The translations under genes were made by a program, and so were the position numbers. The notes under the pieces were generated by a model, which saw only the letters and a list, made by a program, of their open reading frames with translations, searched no databases and had not been told where the DNA came from. DNA of 64,000 nucleotides. Source: Lottia gigantea. Taxonomy: Eukaryota; Mollusca; Gastropoda; Lottiidae. Positions 34,401 to 46,700 of the stretch are shown in pieces. Positions within the stretch are counted from its first letter, which is position 1; every line of letters begins with the position of its first letter. The stretch lies in assembly GCF_000327385.1 (NCBI RefSeq), contig NW_008709815.1, forward strand, positions 430,267 through 494,266, given 5' to 3'.

Positions 34401-37400
34401 ATAGTGAGAAAATAGTATAGTTGGCCCAGGTCTTCAAGTGAAGAGGACACGAATTTGCTCTCCAGAATTTATATATCAAAAGATTTATTCCTACAGGAAC
34501 AACTGCCGAAATCACAACACATGTCAGAATCCATGGTAGAATGGCCAAGAAAATGGAAAGACTGCGATGCAGACGCTCTCCTAATTCTGGCAGTGGCACT
34601 GAATATTGTTTGAGCACATAGTAAGCACTGATCATGAACAATCCAATTAAAGTAATATTCACATGACCATAATGTAGCAAAATTTGAATGATTACATGAA
34701 TTTCACATCGAACCGTAATCTTTTGCTGTATGATGAAATCTGTGACAGCTGGTAGACCAAGACTACCAATCAGTAAATCTCCTACAGCGACACTGCACAC
34801 AATAATGTATTGAAAGTTTGTCCTCAATTTTGGTGAAGTGAATATAGTGATCAAGAGAAGACCATTACAGACTAGCATTCCAATGGTTTCTATTATGGAC
34901 ATCCCTAAAGCAACCTTGTGTACTGTATCAAGATAGTCAAAATTTGCTCTTTTGTGGAAGGTACTACTGGTGTTAGTACTGTTGGCTGACTCCATTGTTT
35001 CTAGATCTGAATATGGAAAAAATAAATTAATTATAAGTTAATCATAAGAAAATTATTTTGAAGCAAAGCTTGAAATGCAGAAAAACTCATCAAACTTTCT
35101 GCCCAACTGGCTTTCATGCAGTATCATATTGACTCTTTTTGCAGATTACAATAAGAAGAGAAAACACTTGCGGACGATCCCCTGTATTATTTTTAAACAA
35201 ATTCTTAAACAGCAAGCTTTTAATGCTTTGATTCTGTTTGAGCATGAATCTCTTTAAGTCAAAGTCACTGCTTCAACTTCATTGAGTTGATTTGAGTATA
35301 AATACCACCCTGTTCTGTGGTGAACTTCTTTTTGGTCCTTTTAAGTGAGAAAAATTTGATATACTTTTACCTTCAAACTGTTAAAATGACAACACTACAA
35401 AGTGGAATGCACCTCTCAACTGAGAGAAATTTCAATTTGACAACAAGTCTTATGTAATTTAAGATGGACTTAATTATGATAAGATACATCTTAGATTTCT
35501 TAATTATGCAAACAATTAGAAAGACAATTAACAAATTAATTGTTATCTTACTTCTAGGTAATAACAGAAACAAGTATTAGATATGTATGCAGGGTTATGT
35601 TAATTTATATTTAAAGAGTTTATTTGAGTCATTTGGTATTTTTCACCAATTAGCTTTTTAATAAAATTCAGATATAAAATATATTTATAATTATTTCTAT
35701 ATGATAGATTATCAAAATGAATTAATTAATTATAAAATTATTAGGGTATACAGCAGACTGACCGTTAACCAGTTATAATTCCATGTTATAAACTATTTGG
35801 TGGTTATATTTTCATATCATAAACTATTTGATGGTTATATTTCCATATTATGAACTATTTGGTGGCTATATTTTCATGTTATAAACTATTTGGTGACTAT
35901 ATTTTCATGTTATAAACTATTTGGTGGTTATCTTTCCATATTATAAACTATTTGGTGGCTATATTTTCATGTTATAAACTATTTGGTGGTTATATTTTCA
36001 TGTTATAAACTATTTGGTGGTTATATTTCCATATTATGAACTATTTGGTGGTTATATTTCCATATTATGAACTATTTGGTGACTATATTTTCATGTTATA
36101 AACTATTTGGTGGTTATATTTCCATATTATAAACTATTTAGTGGTTATATTTCCATATCATAAACTATTTAGTGGTTATATTTCCATATTATAAACTATT
36201 TAGTGGTTATATTTCCATATTATAAACTATTTAGTGGTTATATTTCCATATCATAAACTATTTAGTGGTTATATTTCCATATCATAAACTATTTAGTGGT
36301 TATATTTCCATATTATAAACTATTTAGTGGTTATATTTTCAAGTTATGAATAAATAGATGGTTGAATTTCCAGTTATAAACAATAGGGAGGTTATATTTT
36401 CAGGTTATAAACAATCAGTTTAACTGTAGTTGTCAAGCAGGTTTTACTGGAAGACAATGTGAAATAGATATCGATGATTGTCAGTCTAATCCCTGTTTAA
36501 ATAATGGTACTTGTACAGATTTAATTAACAGCTTCACCTGTTCCTGTTTGACAGGCTATACTGGTAAGTAAAATCTAAGGGACCAATTCTTGGCCATGGT
36601 GACATATTGCTGGTTTATTCAATTTTCCAGCTGGAAATAGGCAAACTTAGCCAATAGACTTTATTCAGCTTAGAACCCATTGCAAATCTATGAAATTTCA
36701 GAATAGTGCTGTTGAAAAAGGGAATTTTATATTATTCGCGTAGTGTAGGCTATAGGTAGCTACTCCTACCATCCATGATCTGAAAAATTCCTCTATAAGT
36801 CGTGTTTTGATTAGTTCTAATCTATTTATTAACAACAAACACTCCCTTTAAAAGATATAATTATTGTTTTAAGGTCAAAAATGTGAATCAATGATAAACT
36901 ATTGTTTTTCTCAACCATGTCTATTTAATGGTGTATGTGAATCCAGACTCAATGAATATGTGTGTGTCTGTCCTGCTAACAGAGCTGGGGCAAATTGTGA
37001 GAGACAACAGCTTTGTACAAATAATGGTAAGGAATTAAGGCATGCTGCGTATTATATTCGCAATTATACTATAAAGGGATAGGTTCACCATTTTATTTGA
37101 CCAATCATACTTTAGTCTCAGAAACTGGAATTTTTTGGCCTAGCCAATCAGTAATAGTGTTCACAGCTCACCGTCAAAATTGGAGCCCTCAAATCCATGT
37201 GTCTGAAATAATCCGTGTTTGAATGTTAAAATGACGACTCATTTTAAGATACCCTTTGATATAGAGAAAAGACAAATAGAAATAGTGAGTAAAATTCCTA
37301 GGTTGAAGGAATTATGCGATTTTTTAACATTTCTAGTACTCCTGAAGAATTTTTAAATATATTCAAGACTAAAATCAAAATGACGCATCTGTCCCTTTAA

Positions 37401-40400
37401 TCTATTCATTTATGGATATGGTCAAGCAGAGTTATTAAAGCACCTCCAGTACAATTAGGGACATAAACAAGACCAATTTTTTCACTGTTATTATAGTGCT
37501 AGTTATTTTACTTCAAAACAAAATAAAGATGGAGATTGAGAACAAATTTTAAAGACTTAATCAACAGGTTAATCTATTATATGGAAACCTATATCAATTT
37601 AAGATAACCCTTTTATTGTTGTAGATCCCTGTATGAATCATGGAATTTGTTTACCAGGGAATCTACCTGGCTCATCACCAACATGTGTTTGTTTACAAGG
37701 TTTTACTGGTAGTTTCTGTGAAAGTAATATCAATGAATGTCAACCAAACATTTGTGGACAAAATGGTTTGTTACTTACTTTCTTTCACATGTCTCAGTCA
37801 TAGGACATGATTTTCAAGTTACGGAGAGGAATATCATGATGAACTTTGTCTTCAAACTTATTTGAGGGCAAGAAGACCCCAAAACTAATGTTAGTTTTGC
37901 CTGCCACAGTACCCTATATCACACCTAGACTCCCAACATTTCTTCAAACTTCAAAGCTCTTCTGATATTGAGGAAAGGAAATCGGTCACCATATTCGTTA
38001 CCTAAATAAAAGCTTAAAATTTGAAAGTGTGAAAGTCTATGATTGGCAGTATGAAAAAAATTCATTGGTCATATTTCAATTTGTATTTTGTAGGTAAATG
38101 TATAGATGGTATTAATAAATATACATGTCAATGTTCACCTGGGTATACTGGAGACAAATGTTCTATCAAGGTTGATCCCTGTCTATCACAGCCTTGTCAA
38201 AATGACGGTTATTGTTGTCGTCAAGGAAAACAGTTCTGTGCCTCAGGACTAGCAGATGGATATTATGAATGTTATTGTGTTTCTGGATTTACAGGTGAAT
38301 TAGTAATTTTTATCCTTGGAAATATGGAATGGAGGGGAACATTTGTATTCAACTTTCTTCCTAAAAAATATTACTATGTTCACTTATGTGGTTAGAGAAA
38401 GCCTTAAAAAGAAATTTAACGTTTACATACTAAATGAAGTCTGTCAATGACATATGAGACCAAACTTTGTACATTTGAAACATCAAAAAAACATTGGTTA
38501 ATGGTTAATGAAGGTTCTTGCATGTTATTTATGCTACCTCAGATATTAGTGGATTGTCCTTGTTTATTTTAGGTTGTATTGAATCAAGATTGTTTATATT
38601 TTATGTTTCAGGCAATAATTGTGAAATGAGAGTTAATGAATGTTTACTCTCACCTTGCAAAAATGGAGGAATGTGTACTCTTAGAAATGATGCAGCATAT
38701 TGTACATGCTCTTTAACCTTTACTGGACCAACTTGTGACACACCTAATCCATGTGGATCTCAACCATGTTTTAACAATGGTGTTTGTCAAACTGTAGGAA
38801 GTAGTTATTCTTGCCAGTGTTCAGAACCATTTTCTGGACCAGACTGCCGAGAAATCAAAATGTGTGAGAAGAATTTATGTCAAAATGGAGCGGCATGCTC
38901 TTTAGTGAATGGCAGAGAGGTTTGTATTTGTACGTCTGCCTACACTGGAGAATTTTGTGAGAGTTATCTTTCTTGTTCTTCCTTTCCATGTCAAAATAAT
39001 GGACAGTGTATTAATCTAATTGGCCAATCTCAAAGATTTCGATGCTCTTGTGCTGTGGAGTATACAGGATCCTTGTGTGAAGCTGTTCAGCCCTGTGCAA
39101 CAAACCAGTGTGCTAATGGTGGTTCTTGCATTAATAAAGCAGATAGTTATGAATGTAAATGTGCTCCACCCTTTTCTGGTCCAAGCTGTACCAGAAGACT
39201 ATTTTGTCAGGACAAGCCATGTAAAAATGGAGGACTTTGTGTTGAAACAGCCACAGGTTATCGATGTGTTTGTACATTTGGATATACTGGGGGTGCTTGT
39301 GAGACTTTCCTTTCATGCTCATCAAGTCCATGCCAACAGAACTCAGCCTGTATCAATGTTGACAACAGTACATATTCTTGTACATGTTCACCAAGTACAA
39401 CAGGAAAGAACTGTGAATCTATTCTTCCTTGTGCCAGTTTCCCATGTTTGAACAATGGTCAATGTAATAATATTGGATTAACGGATTATAGTTGTCAATG
39501 TCCTACTCAGTATACTGGTAAAAGCTGTGATAATTATCTCCCATGCTGGAGCTCCCCATGTTTAAATGGAGGAAACTGTACAACTGTGGGATTTTCATAT
39601 AGTTGTCAATGTCCTGCATTTTATGTTGGACCTACTTGTTCTAGATACAACCCATGTGGAAGTTCGCCTTGTATGAATAATGGTAGCTGCTTTCTGAATG
39701 GAGACAACTTCTTGTGCATCTGTGATGGTGGGTTTTCTGGACAAAGATGTGAGAATTCATTACTTCCATGTTCAGGACAGCCATGTTTGAATTCTGGAAC
39801 ATGCATCGTCAATGGTTCATCTTTTACATGTAGATGTCCAGCAAACTTTACTGGTAGTAATTGTGATGTCCCTGTCCCATGTGGTAGTTCACCATGCTTG
39901 AATAATGGATCATGTTCCACGAATGGCTTGCAGTACTCCTGTCGATGTGAGCCAGAATACACTGGTGTTACCTGTGAAACCAGGCTGCCTTGTGCTGTCA
40001 ACCCTTGTATCAATGGTAGTTGTAGTAACATCAACACAACCTTCTATGGCTGTATTTGTGATCCAGGATTTACAGGCAAGAATTGTGATACACGTCTACC
40101 AACTTGTGATCAAACCAACTGTATCAATGGACAGTGTGTCATTGTCAATGGTGAACCAAAATGTCAGTGCACAACAGGGTTCACAGGTCAGTTGGAATGC
40201 TTTTCTGTAGATTTAACGGACATTCAATGTCTGATACCTTCAGGGTCATAGCTTAAGTAGTTACTCAAAATGGCGAAGAGAACAAGCTCTCAATTTCATA
40301 CTGTTGTCCACCATAGCTGCAACCCTGGATATCTCTCAGAAGATATTAATGGACAATCTCTGGAAGTTGCAAATCCAAATGAATCTTGGAAATATTGCTT

Positions 40401-42640
40401 CAACTTATGAATATCATTTAATTTTGTCCATATGATTGATAACGTTCAGCTTTAAAGGGTGCTTTCCACTTATAGGTAGTAGTTGTGAAACACAACAGTC
40501 ACCCTGTGATTTGAAACCATGTTTAAACAATGGTATTTGTGAAAGAAATGGTACTAATGGATATAGATGTAATTGTCCATTACGGTATACTGGTGCTAAA
40601 TGTGAAACAGAAGTTAAAGCCTGTGATAGTAGTCCTTGTCTTCATAATGGTACATGTACCAATACCGCCAACAGTTTCACTTGTAACTGTAGTGAAAACT
40701 ATTCTGGTAAATTATTTTTATTTTTTATAGCCATGTCAGGAAAGATTACAACTAGTAAGATAGATAGGATGAAAATCAAAATTTAAAATGATCTTAAAGC
40801 TAAAAATTCAGTCATATAGTTTCTACCCCAAATCCAGAGATATATTTTATTTATTATACTCCTTCACAATCTTACATTGACATGTGAACAGCGTGTTCAA
40901 CATTTCCACCAATCAAAAATATGTAAAATCTTCATTTTGTTATTCTATAGGGATTCAATGTGAGATTATAAAACAACCATGTGATAGTAAACCATGTTTA
41001 AATAATGCTACCTGTATTCAGACTGGTACAGTCTATCAATGTTTATGTCTGCAAGGTTTTACAGGTAAACATATTCATATTCTAGTTTTAATGGGGCATT
41101 ATGTAAAATTTTCATTATGGTACCAAAAACGTAAAGTTAAAACTTTCAGATAAGTTATGGGACAGGTTTTTTTCTAGATTTTGATGTAAAGTTCTCATAA
41201 ATTTTTTCAACCCATGAAAACAACAGAAAGTCCCTTTAACTTCTTTGGTTCTTGGTTCATGGTTTCATACTATGTAAGTTACTAATAAAGGGAAGGGAAG
41301 GCAAGAACCAAGTGAAGTATGTCCAAACAATTTAAGATTATTGTAGAAGAAGTTTTCACTTGATATTTATTCATTAAAAAGATGTTCTTAAGATAATGTA
41401 TAGTGAATAAACTTGAAATTCTCGATTTTAGGTAAAAATTGTGGTACTAAATTTGATCCATGTAGTTCCAATCCATGTAATAATGGTGTTTGTTCAGTTA
41501 GAAATACAGATTTCTTCTGTTCTTGTTCCCCAGAATATACAGGTAATGTTTCTGATATCACTGGACTGAGTAGAGAAAAGTGGAGTTACAGTTGATCACT
41601 GATACTGTTTAATTGCAAATATAGTTGGCACCCTTTTTTGAAATCAGATTCTGAAACTTTTCCTAATAAAAGATATATTTGCAGGAAAAAGCTGTGAAAC
41701 TAAATTGACAAATTGCAACCAGAAGCCTTGTCAAAATGGTGGAACATGTTTTACAGATGAATTTGGTATATTTTGTGAATGTCCCAGTAAATATGAAGGG
41801 TTATATTGTCAATATATTGTTTGTAAGTATATCTTGTGAGGGTAAATTTGTTTGACAATTTCCTGATAGTAATATAGCACGTTGTTATAGAATTTGATTT
41901 ATACCATTCTATCAATACCATTTATAACTTTCAATATGCAAACTTAAAAAGTATGCTAATGAGACTTTATAATGTTTAATTCTACGTATTACATATCATG
42001 GTTAGTTGACAGTTTTAAAATAGATAGTCTGCAAAGTTACAGCTTTCATTTATTTACCTTTAAAATTGAAGAATTTGATCATTTGGAAAGTATAATTGAT
42101 TTGATGTATAATTCATTCTATCTGACTCGATGTACCATAGATAATAACCTTTATAATTGATATATTTTTAGCTACTGTAGATGCTTGTACACCAAGTCCC
42201 TGTTTAAATAATGCTGATTGTTGGGTTGTGGAAAACAAACCAGTTTGTGACTGCCCTAATGGCTTCACTGTAAGTCTCATTTTCAGAAGCAAATAATAAT
42301 GCTTGCTCTATTTATTCAGACATTTTGCTGATGTATTACACTGTTTTGAAAAGTATTAAATCGTTTGAATGTAGGCTACCATACAGTGTCTGGCATTGAC
42401 CACATCAATAGGCCTACTCTGTCAGGTGCAGAAAACTTTCAGCAAAACTCCATTTTATTTTGTATATTCATTCATATTATACTATCATTTTAATTTCAGG
42501 GTTCGATATGTGAATCAAGAATATCAAGTATAGGTTGTACACCCAATCCGTGTAATGGAGGTATGTGTTTTGAAAACTCGAATGGTGAATTTAACTGTAT
42601 TTGTCCTCCTGGATATTTTGGTACAACTTGTACAAATTGA
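31409..42640 (+). CDS. Secreted multi-EGF protein with LDL-receptor class A domain and mucin-like region
   Basis: Fifteen exons join in phase: 31409-31481, 31748-31906, 32167-32949, 33292-33368, 36404-36563, 36874-37026, 37625-37765, 38094-38294, 38612-40186, 40476-40706, 40951-41064, 41432-41542, 41685-41822, 42172-42269 and 42500-42640, giving 1384 residues. The N-terminus is a signal peptide ([20 protein letters not shown]). Exon 2 is one LDL-receptor class A domain ([19 protein letters not shown]). Exon 3 holds an EGF domain, a Ser/Thr-rich stretch of about 180 residues with TTSSTQV-type 7-residue repeats suited to O-glycosylation, and part of another EGF. About 29 EGF domains follow the C-C-C-C-x-C-8-C pattern; DIDDC and NINEC openings suggest calcium binding in a few. 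Domain 6, spanning exons 6-7, is irregular. The frame stops right after the last EGF without a membrane segment, so the protein should be extracellular. Most introns are phase 1. No orthologue name is given because this architecture recurs in many invertebrate matrix and adhesion proteins. Confidence 0.88.
32305..32850 (+). repeat. Coding minisatellite: Ser/Thr-rich mucin-like segment
   Basis: A 21-base unit (ACCACATCATCAACACAGGT plus C) repeats about 12 times at 32540-32780 and encodes TTSSTQV-type heptads. The flanks are irregular Ser/Thr/Pro coding sequence. The reading frame is kept through the array. Copy number is likely to vary among individuals. The open frame on the opposite strand is a shadow. 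Confidence 0.85.
33405..33650. mobile_element. Foldback element related to the one at 14745-15050
   Basis: CACTAGTGAATACAGCCAAT at 33503-33522 is repeated as ATTGGCTGTATTCGCTAGTG at 33581-33600. The outer left part (CCCTTGACTTCAATAGCC, GGATCACAGAATCACAG) matches the outer part of the 14745-15050 copy. It has no coding potential and lies in intron 4 of the EGF gene. Confidence 0.6.
33952..34995 (-). CDS. Class A (rhodopsin-like) seven-transmembrane receptor, single exon, nested in an intron
   Basis: One uninterrupted 347-residue frame lies within intron 4 of the EGF-repeat gene on the opposite strand. The N-terminus has glycosylation sites (NST, NTS). Seven hydrophobic segments are visible at about residues 27-52, 62-88, 102-126, 147-172, 193-214, 243-262 and 272-299. 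Receptor hallmarks include CNGLLLI in helix 1 (the N), [14 protein letters not shown] in helix 2 (the D), and cysteines C97 and C183 that can form the usual extracellular disulfide. The DRY motif after helix 3 is replaced by SAYYVLKQY, and the NPxxY of helix 7 by LPCIWLC. The C-terminal tail is basic then Glu/Lys-rich ([13 protein letters not shown]). The ligand is unknown; it looks like a lineage-specific orphan or chemosensory-type receptor. Confidence 0.8.
   Translation of the reverse strand: MESANSTNTSSTFHKRANFDYLDTVHKVALGMSIIETIGMLVCNGLLLITIFTSPKLRTNFQYIIVCSVAVGDLLIGSLGLPAVTDFIIQQKITVRCEIHVIIQILLHYGHVNITLIGLFMISAYYVLKQYSVPLPELGERLHRSLSIFLAILPWILTCVVISAVVPVGINLLIYKFWRANSCPLHLKTWANYTIFSLCFCLPVIFIIITSSLIIKKWYSVARGTDAFQPHLMKEEGSLIHPKYIIIINIVSILLLLPVQIVQNSKSSFPSVKLLVIIMFATFEISLFKSVVLPCIWLCVPEVRQEFLVRCKMSYWRRSKESLRHVINKTYQEYKEDEQKEDKGQEP
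35775..36403. repeat. 31-bp array that ends at, and is made of, the 3' splice site of EGF exon 5
   Basis: About 19-20 copies of a unit reading GGTTATATTTTCATGTTATA followed by AACTATTTGGT. The last copy runs directly into the exon: its GGTTATATTTTCAG is the acceptor of the exon at 36404 and its GTTATAAACAAT is the first coding sequence of that exon. In most copies CAG is replaced by CAT, which would remove the AG acceptor. Confidence 0.9.
37075..37396. mobile_element. TTAA-type short inverted-repeat element in EGF intron 6
   Basis: The left end AGGGATAGGTTCACCATTTT and the right end AAAATGACGCATCTGTCCCT are imperfect inverted repeats. TTAA follows at 37397-37400 and ATAA precedes at 37071-37074. 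Internal blocks (CTTTAGTCTCAGAAACTGGA, CAGTAATAGTGTTCACAGCT, CACCGTCAAAATT) match the copy at 63487-63718. There is no open frame. Confidence 0.7.
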
Positions 42641-43763
42641 AATATCATGAACATCTATTTATGGAAGTTTCCGAGAATCAATAGCTAAATGAAAAAACCA
42701 GGAAAATGGAAACAAAAATAATTGAAGATCAAAATAAATTTTGTATTACTTTTACTTTTGCCTTGTAATTTTTTTTTATATTAATTGGGTCAAAGATGAT
42801 TTTGCTAATGCAATGCATATTCTCCTATAAGTTCAACTTTACCCACACCAGAAGAATCATCTGTTGGTTCCTGACCCTTACCTTATAGATATATTTCTAT
42901 TTTGATGATTATTCGAGAAAGTAGCCCTTTGTCAGCAAAATAGAATCTTTTTTCCCCTGAATACCTCTTTTAGAAAGATTCTTTCAATACATTTGCCATG
43001 CAATGATTGAGAATGTCATCCGTTTGTCTTGTGTATGCCAGCACCTAAACTCACTTCAATTACTTGTTAGAATGATACTCAAAGCAGCACCATAAGTCTT
43101 CAAATTACTTTGCATAGATATAAATAAAAACATGGCTCATGGAATCATTTTTACAAGCGGCAATTTTTATCCAAAATATTGGACAATTTGTAGGCTTGAG
43201 TTCTAACGATGGCTAAGATAATTTAATAGTAGTCTGAATGAAAATGGTTATTCCCCTTGTTTGGAACTCTCTAATGTTTACATGCATTCTCCTTTTGTCG
43301 GCGATGTTAACAAGTTTTTTCACGTTTGGATTTGCAAAATAGATCTGAAATAATGGATTTCTGAAGCAGTGGTTTTTATGGAGTAGTTTTAAGTCATTGA
43401 TTAGAGACCTCGAACGATTTCTCATGTAATATTTCTTAAAAAAAGGTAGATATTTGCTAGATTGGTTGGTATTTGATTTGAATTATTTAAAAAAAAAAGG
43501 GGGGGGGGGGGGAGATTTTAGTCCTCTGACACAAAATTCGCCCTTATAGACCCTTAACACCCTTCAGGTGTTAAACAAATTTAGATGATGACATGTATGA
43601 TTATGACCCTGTCCATTCCTGGAATTGGTTAAGACCTATTTATGTTCTTATTCTTAGTTACTGCTTAAACATTTTATTGTACAAGTCAACAAGACTAAAA
43701 ATCCTTATTATATTTATTACTCTGAGATAGATTACTTTATATGAATCACTATTCAGATTAAGA
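42641..43763. other. Intergenic region between the EGF-repeat gene and CC2D2A
   Basis: This 1.1 kb head-to-tail spacer holds the EGF-gene 3' UTR with AATAAA at 42733-42738, a poly-A then poly-G run (about 43488-43513) and presumably the CC2D2A promoter. No gene was found. Confidence 0.55.
42733..42738 (+). terminator. Poly(A) signal AATAAA for the EGF-repeat gene
   Basis: AATAAA lies 93 bases after the stop codon at 42638-42640, a short but normal 3' UTR length. Confidence 0.5.
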
Positions 43764-46700
43764 ATGGCGGAAAAACGTAAAAAGCGAAGTAAAAGACAAC
43801 CATTGATAGATAATGAAGAGGTTGATGGAGATGGTCATTCAAATCCTGCCTTGGTAAGTTACAATTAAGGCTGATTTTCCTCAAAGGCATCTGATTCTTA
43901 AACAAAATGGAAGTTTTATTAGAACTATTGATATCTTTTTGAAAAGGATGATTTCTTGGTAACAACTGAAGCACATGCTAGATAGATGGTAGCTGGTAAT
44001 TTAAGAATATTGGAGAGTTTGTAGACTACTCCATGTAGCAAACTCACATACTTTTGTGTCATTTCAGGATTCAGACACAGAAGCAGCTTATCAAGCCTTT
44101 TCACAAAATGAAGGAGATTCATCTGCTGCAGAGGTGAGATATTTAAAAGAATTAGCCTATGTCTGAGTTTATATAATACGAAAATATGTGATATCATATC
44201 AACTTGCATTCAAACTCATAGCATTATTATTTCATATTATCTATTTCAGATATTGGAAGATGCTGCACATTCTACGGCTTTGAAGAAAGAATTAAGAACT
44301 AAACACAGAAAGAAACTCAGAGAGGTAAGTTATGAATTAAGTATTAAGCTTATATGTTTTTTTTTTATTTGAATAAGGTGAGGGTTTAAGATTCTGTGCA
44401 TTTACTCATATCATTATCTTTATATCTTGAAATTGTAGCTGTCTAAACTAAAAAGTCCTGCAGATGATTTAGCGGGAGAAATGAAAACGGTAAAGAAGAA
44501 GAGCCGTAAGAAATTGGATGAAACAGAGTTAGAAGAACTGGAAGCTCAAAGATCTGCTCTGGAAACATCTGCTGACTATACTGCTGATGGTACTGTACCT
44601 ATGCCAAGAGATGAAGAAGAAAGTATTACAACTACTACCACCACTACTAGGATTCAGGAACAGTTAGAGATCATTTCAGAAACAGTCAGAGCTGAGGGTG
44701 GGTTTCAGTTATTTTTTTAAAGATAGTTTATTATGTTTGTCTTAGCTTTAGCTCACATCTTTGTAAGTTCTTGCCATTTTTGGCTTGTACAGTTCATATG
44801 GAAATAATCTTTGTAAATGATTATCAAGTTTTAACAAGTATGCCACAAGATGAACTTGCCCTTCCATGTTAGCAATCTTTAAAGTGGAGCATTCATTTTG
44901 ATCTCTAAAATTTCTACAGTTCAGTCATAACTTTATAAATGTCTTAATTATCATTGAATAAAACAGTGTTATATTTTGATTTTAGAAAGAGATAAGAAAT
45001 TAGAAAGAACAGGAACATTAGAGAGTACTGGTGCTGATGAAACACCAGCTTCTACTATGACAAGAGCTGCATCTAAAGGTTCATCTGTTAGAGAAAGATT
45101 ACGTAGTAGGATAGCTAAAGCCAAGGTAAAGAACTGATTGTACTAAGTAAATTATTGAAATTTAGAATATTGGATTCATTTGCCTGCTGATGGCTATCAG
45201 TTTTGTTCTGAGTTTTGTGTGATTTTGTACACAAGTCTCAGACTGCCCTTGGATTTAGTTTTAATTGTTGGTTTAAAGCACAAAATTTGATATATCATTT
45301 TTGTCAATTTGAAGTGCCAACCATTTGTAGGAAAATAAGAAATGAAATTTTTCCGTCAATTGGTTTCACTTTGATGAAATTAAGCTGTGACCTAAAGGTT
45401 TGTTAAATAATGTTAAAAAACTCAAGAGATAAATGATTATGTTTAAAAGGAAAAAGCTGAAATTGATATAAGAGAGGAAGCGAGAGAAGAAAGACGAAGA
45501 TTAAAAGATGAACGAGAAAAGAAAACAAGATTTGATAAAGATGTGAGTTAGATTCTTGAGGCTTGTTTGATTCAAGTTTTGCGTCTAGAGTAGCACAAGT
45601 ACACTGAGCATATAATTTATGGCAATTACCGGTACATTTGTTTTTATGTGGAAAAATATACATAGAAACTGAAAACTAATATTTCATATCTTCATAAAAC
45701 ATTTCAGTCATATGACAGGCATTGTTCTGTCTGATTTAGCCATCATTGCGTGTGAGTTGATCACAAAAATAACAAACTGTTACAAAGGATGGGAGCGAAG
45801 GTCAAATTTAAGGTATTATCTGTATTGAATAATTTAAAATGGTTGACTTTTTCAGTATGATGAAGAAGAGATGGAAAGAATGTTGGAAGAAAAATCTAAA
45901 CTTCTTAGATCAAGGAAAGAAAGGATGGAGAGATTAGGACAAAGGGTAAGCTAAGATATTCGTAAAAAAATTATTTCTAGATGTAATTGGCATGGTTGTG
46001 GCATGTTGATATTCTAAATACTCTTAAACCATAATGTCACATTTTGGTTTATGTTTATATTTTCAGTACACATATTAATAATGTCAAATTTTTGTCACAC
46101 AAATAATGAATAATCTAATATTTTGAGCACATTGGATACAGTAACTATTTTAACTTGTGTTTGAGGGAATATATAGCATGAATTCTATATAGGTCATATG
46201 GCTTCCTTTACTTTCAACAAATGAGGGGATACTTTAAATTTTTATCTCTACCTCTTTGTTTGAGTAGTGTGTTGCATGAAATAGATTATTTTCTTTTCAT
46301 GTAGAAAGGCAAATTTTAGATAAAAAAAAAAAGAAAAGTGCTTATGTATTTGCATTCATTACACAACACAAATTGTATGCTGTTCGAAGATGTTCTTGTA
46401 ATGTCATAACCAATAGTTGCATGATTTTGCAATGTCACAAATCTGCAAGAATAGTAGTGTCTATAATGTTTTTTTTCTTCTAAATTCTGTGTATTTTTTT
46501 TATGTTTCACAGGCATTTGAAATAAGGGTAAATGGTTGAACTTGTGACTTTATTTTTTCCAATATTTATAGATTGAATAAAAATTTGCTTTTATTCCCAT
46601 TTCGCAGTTAGATTTCAGATTGTTTTGCAAGGAAATTGTAATTTTGTTGAACCATTCTAAAGGAAATTAAATTAATCATAATATGGAAAATCCATTGAGA

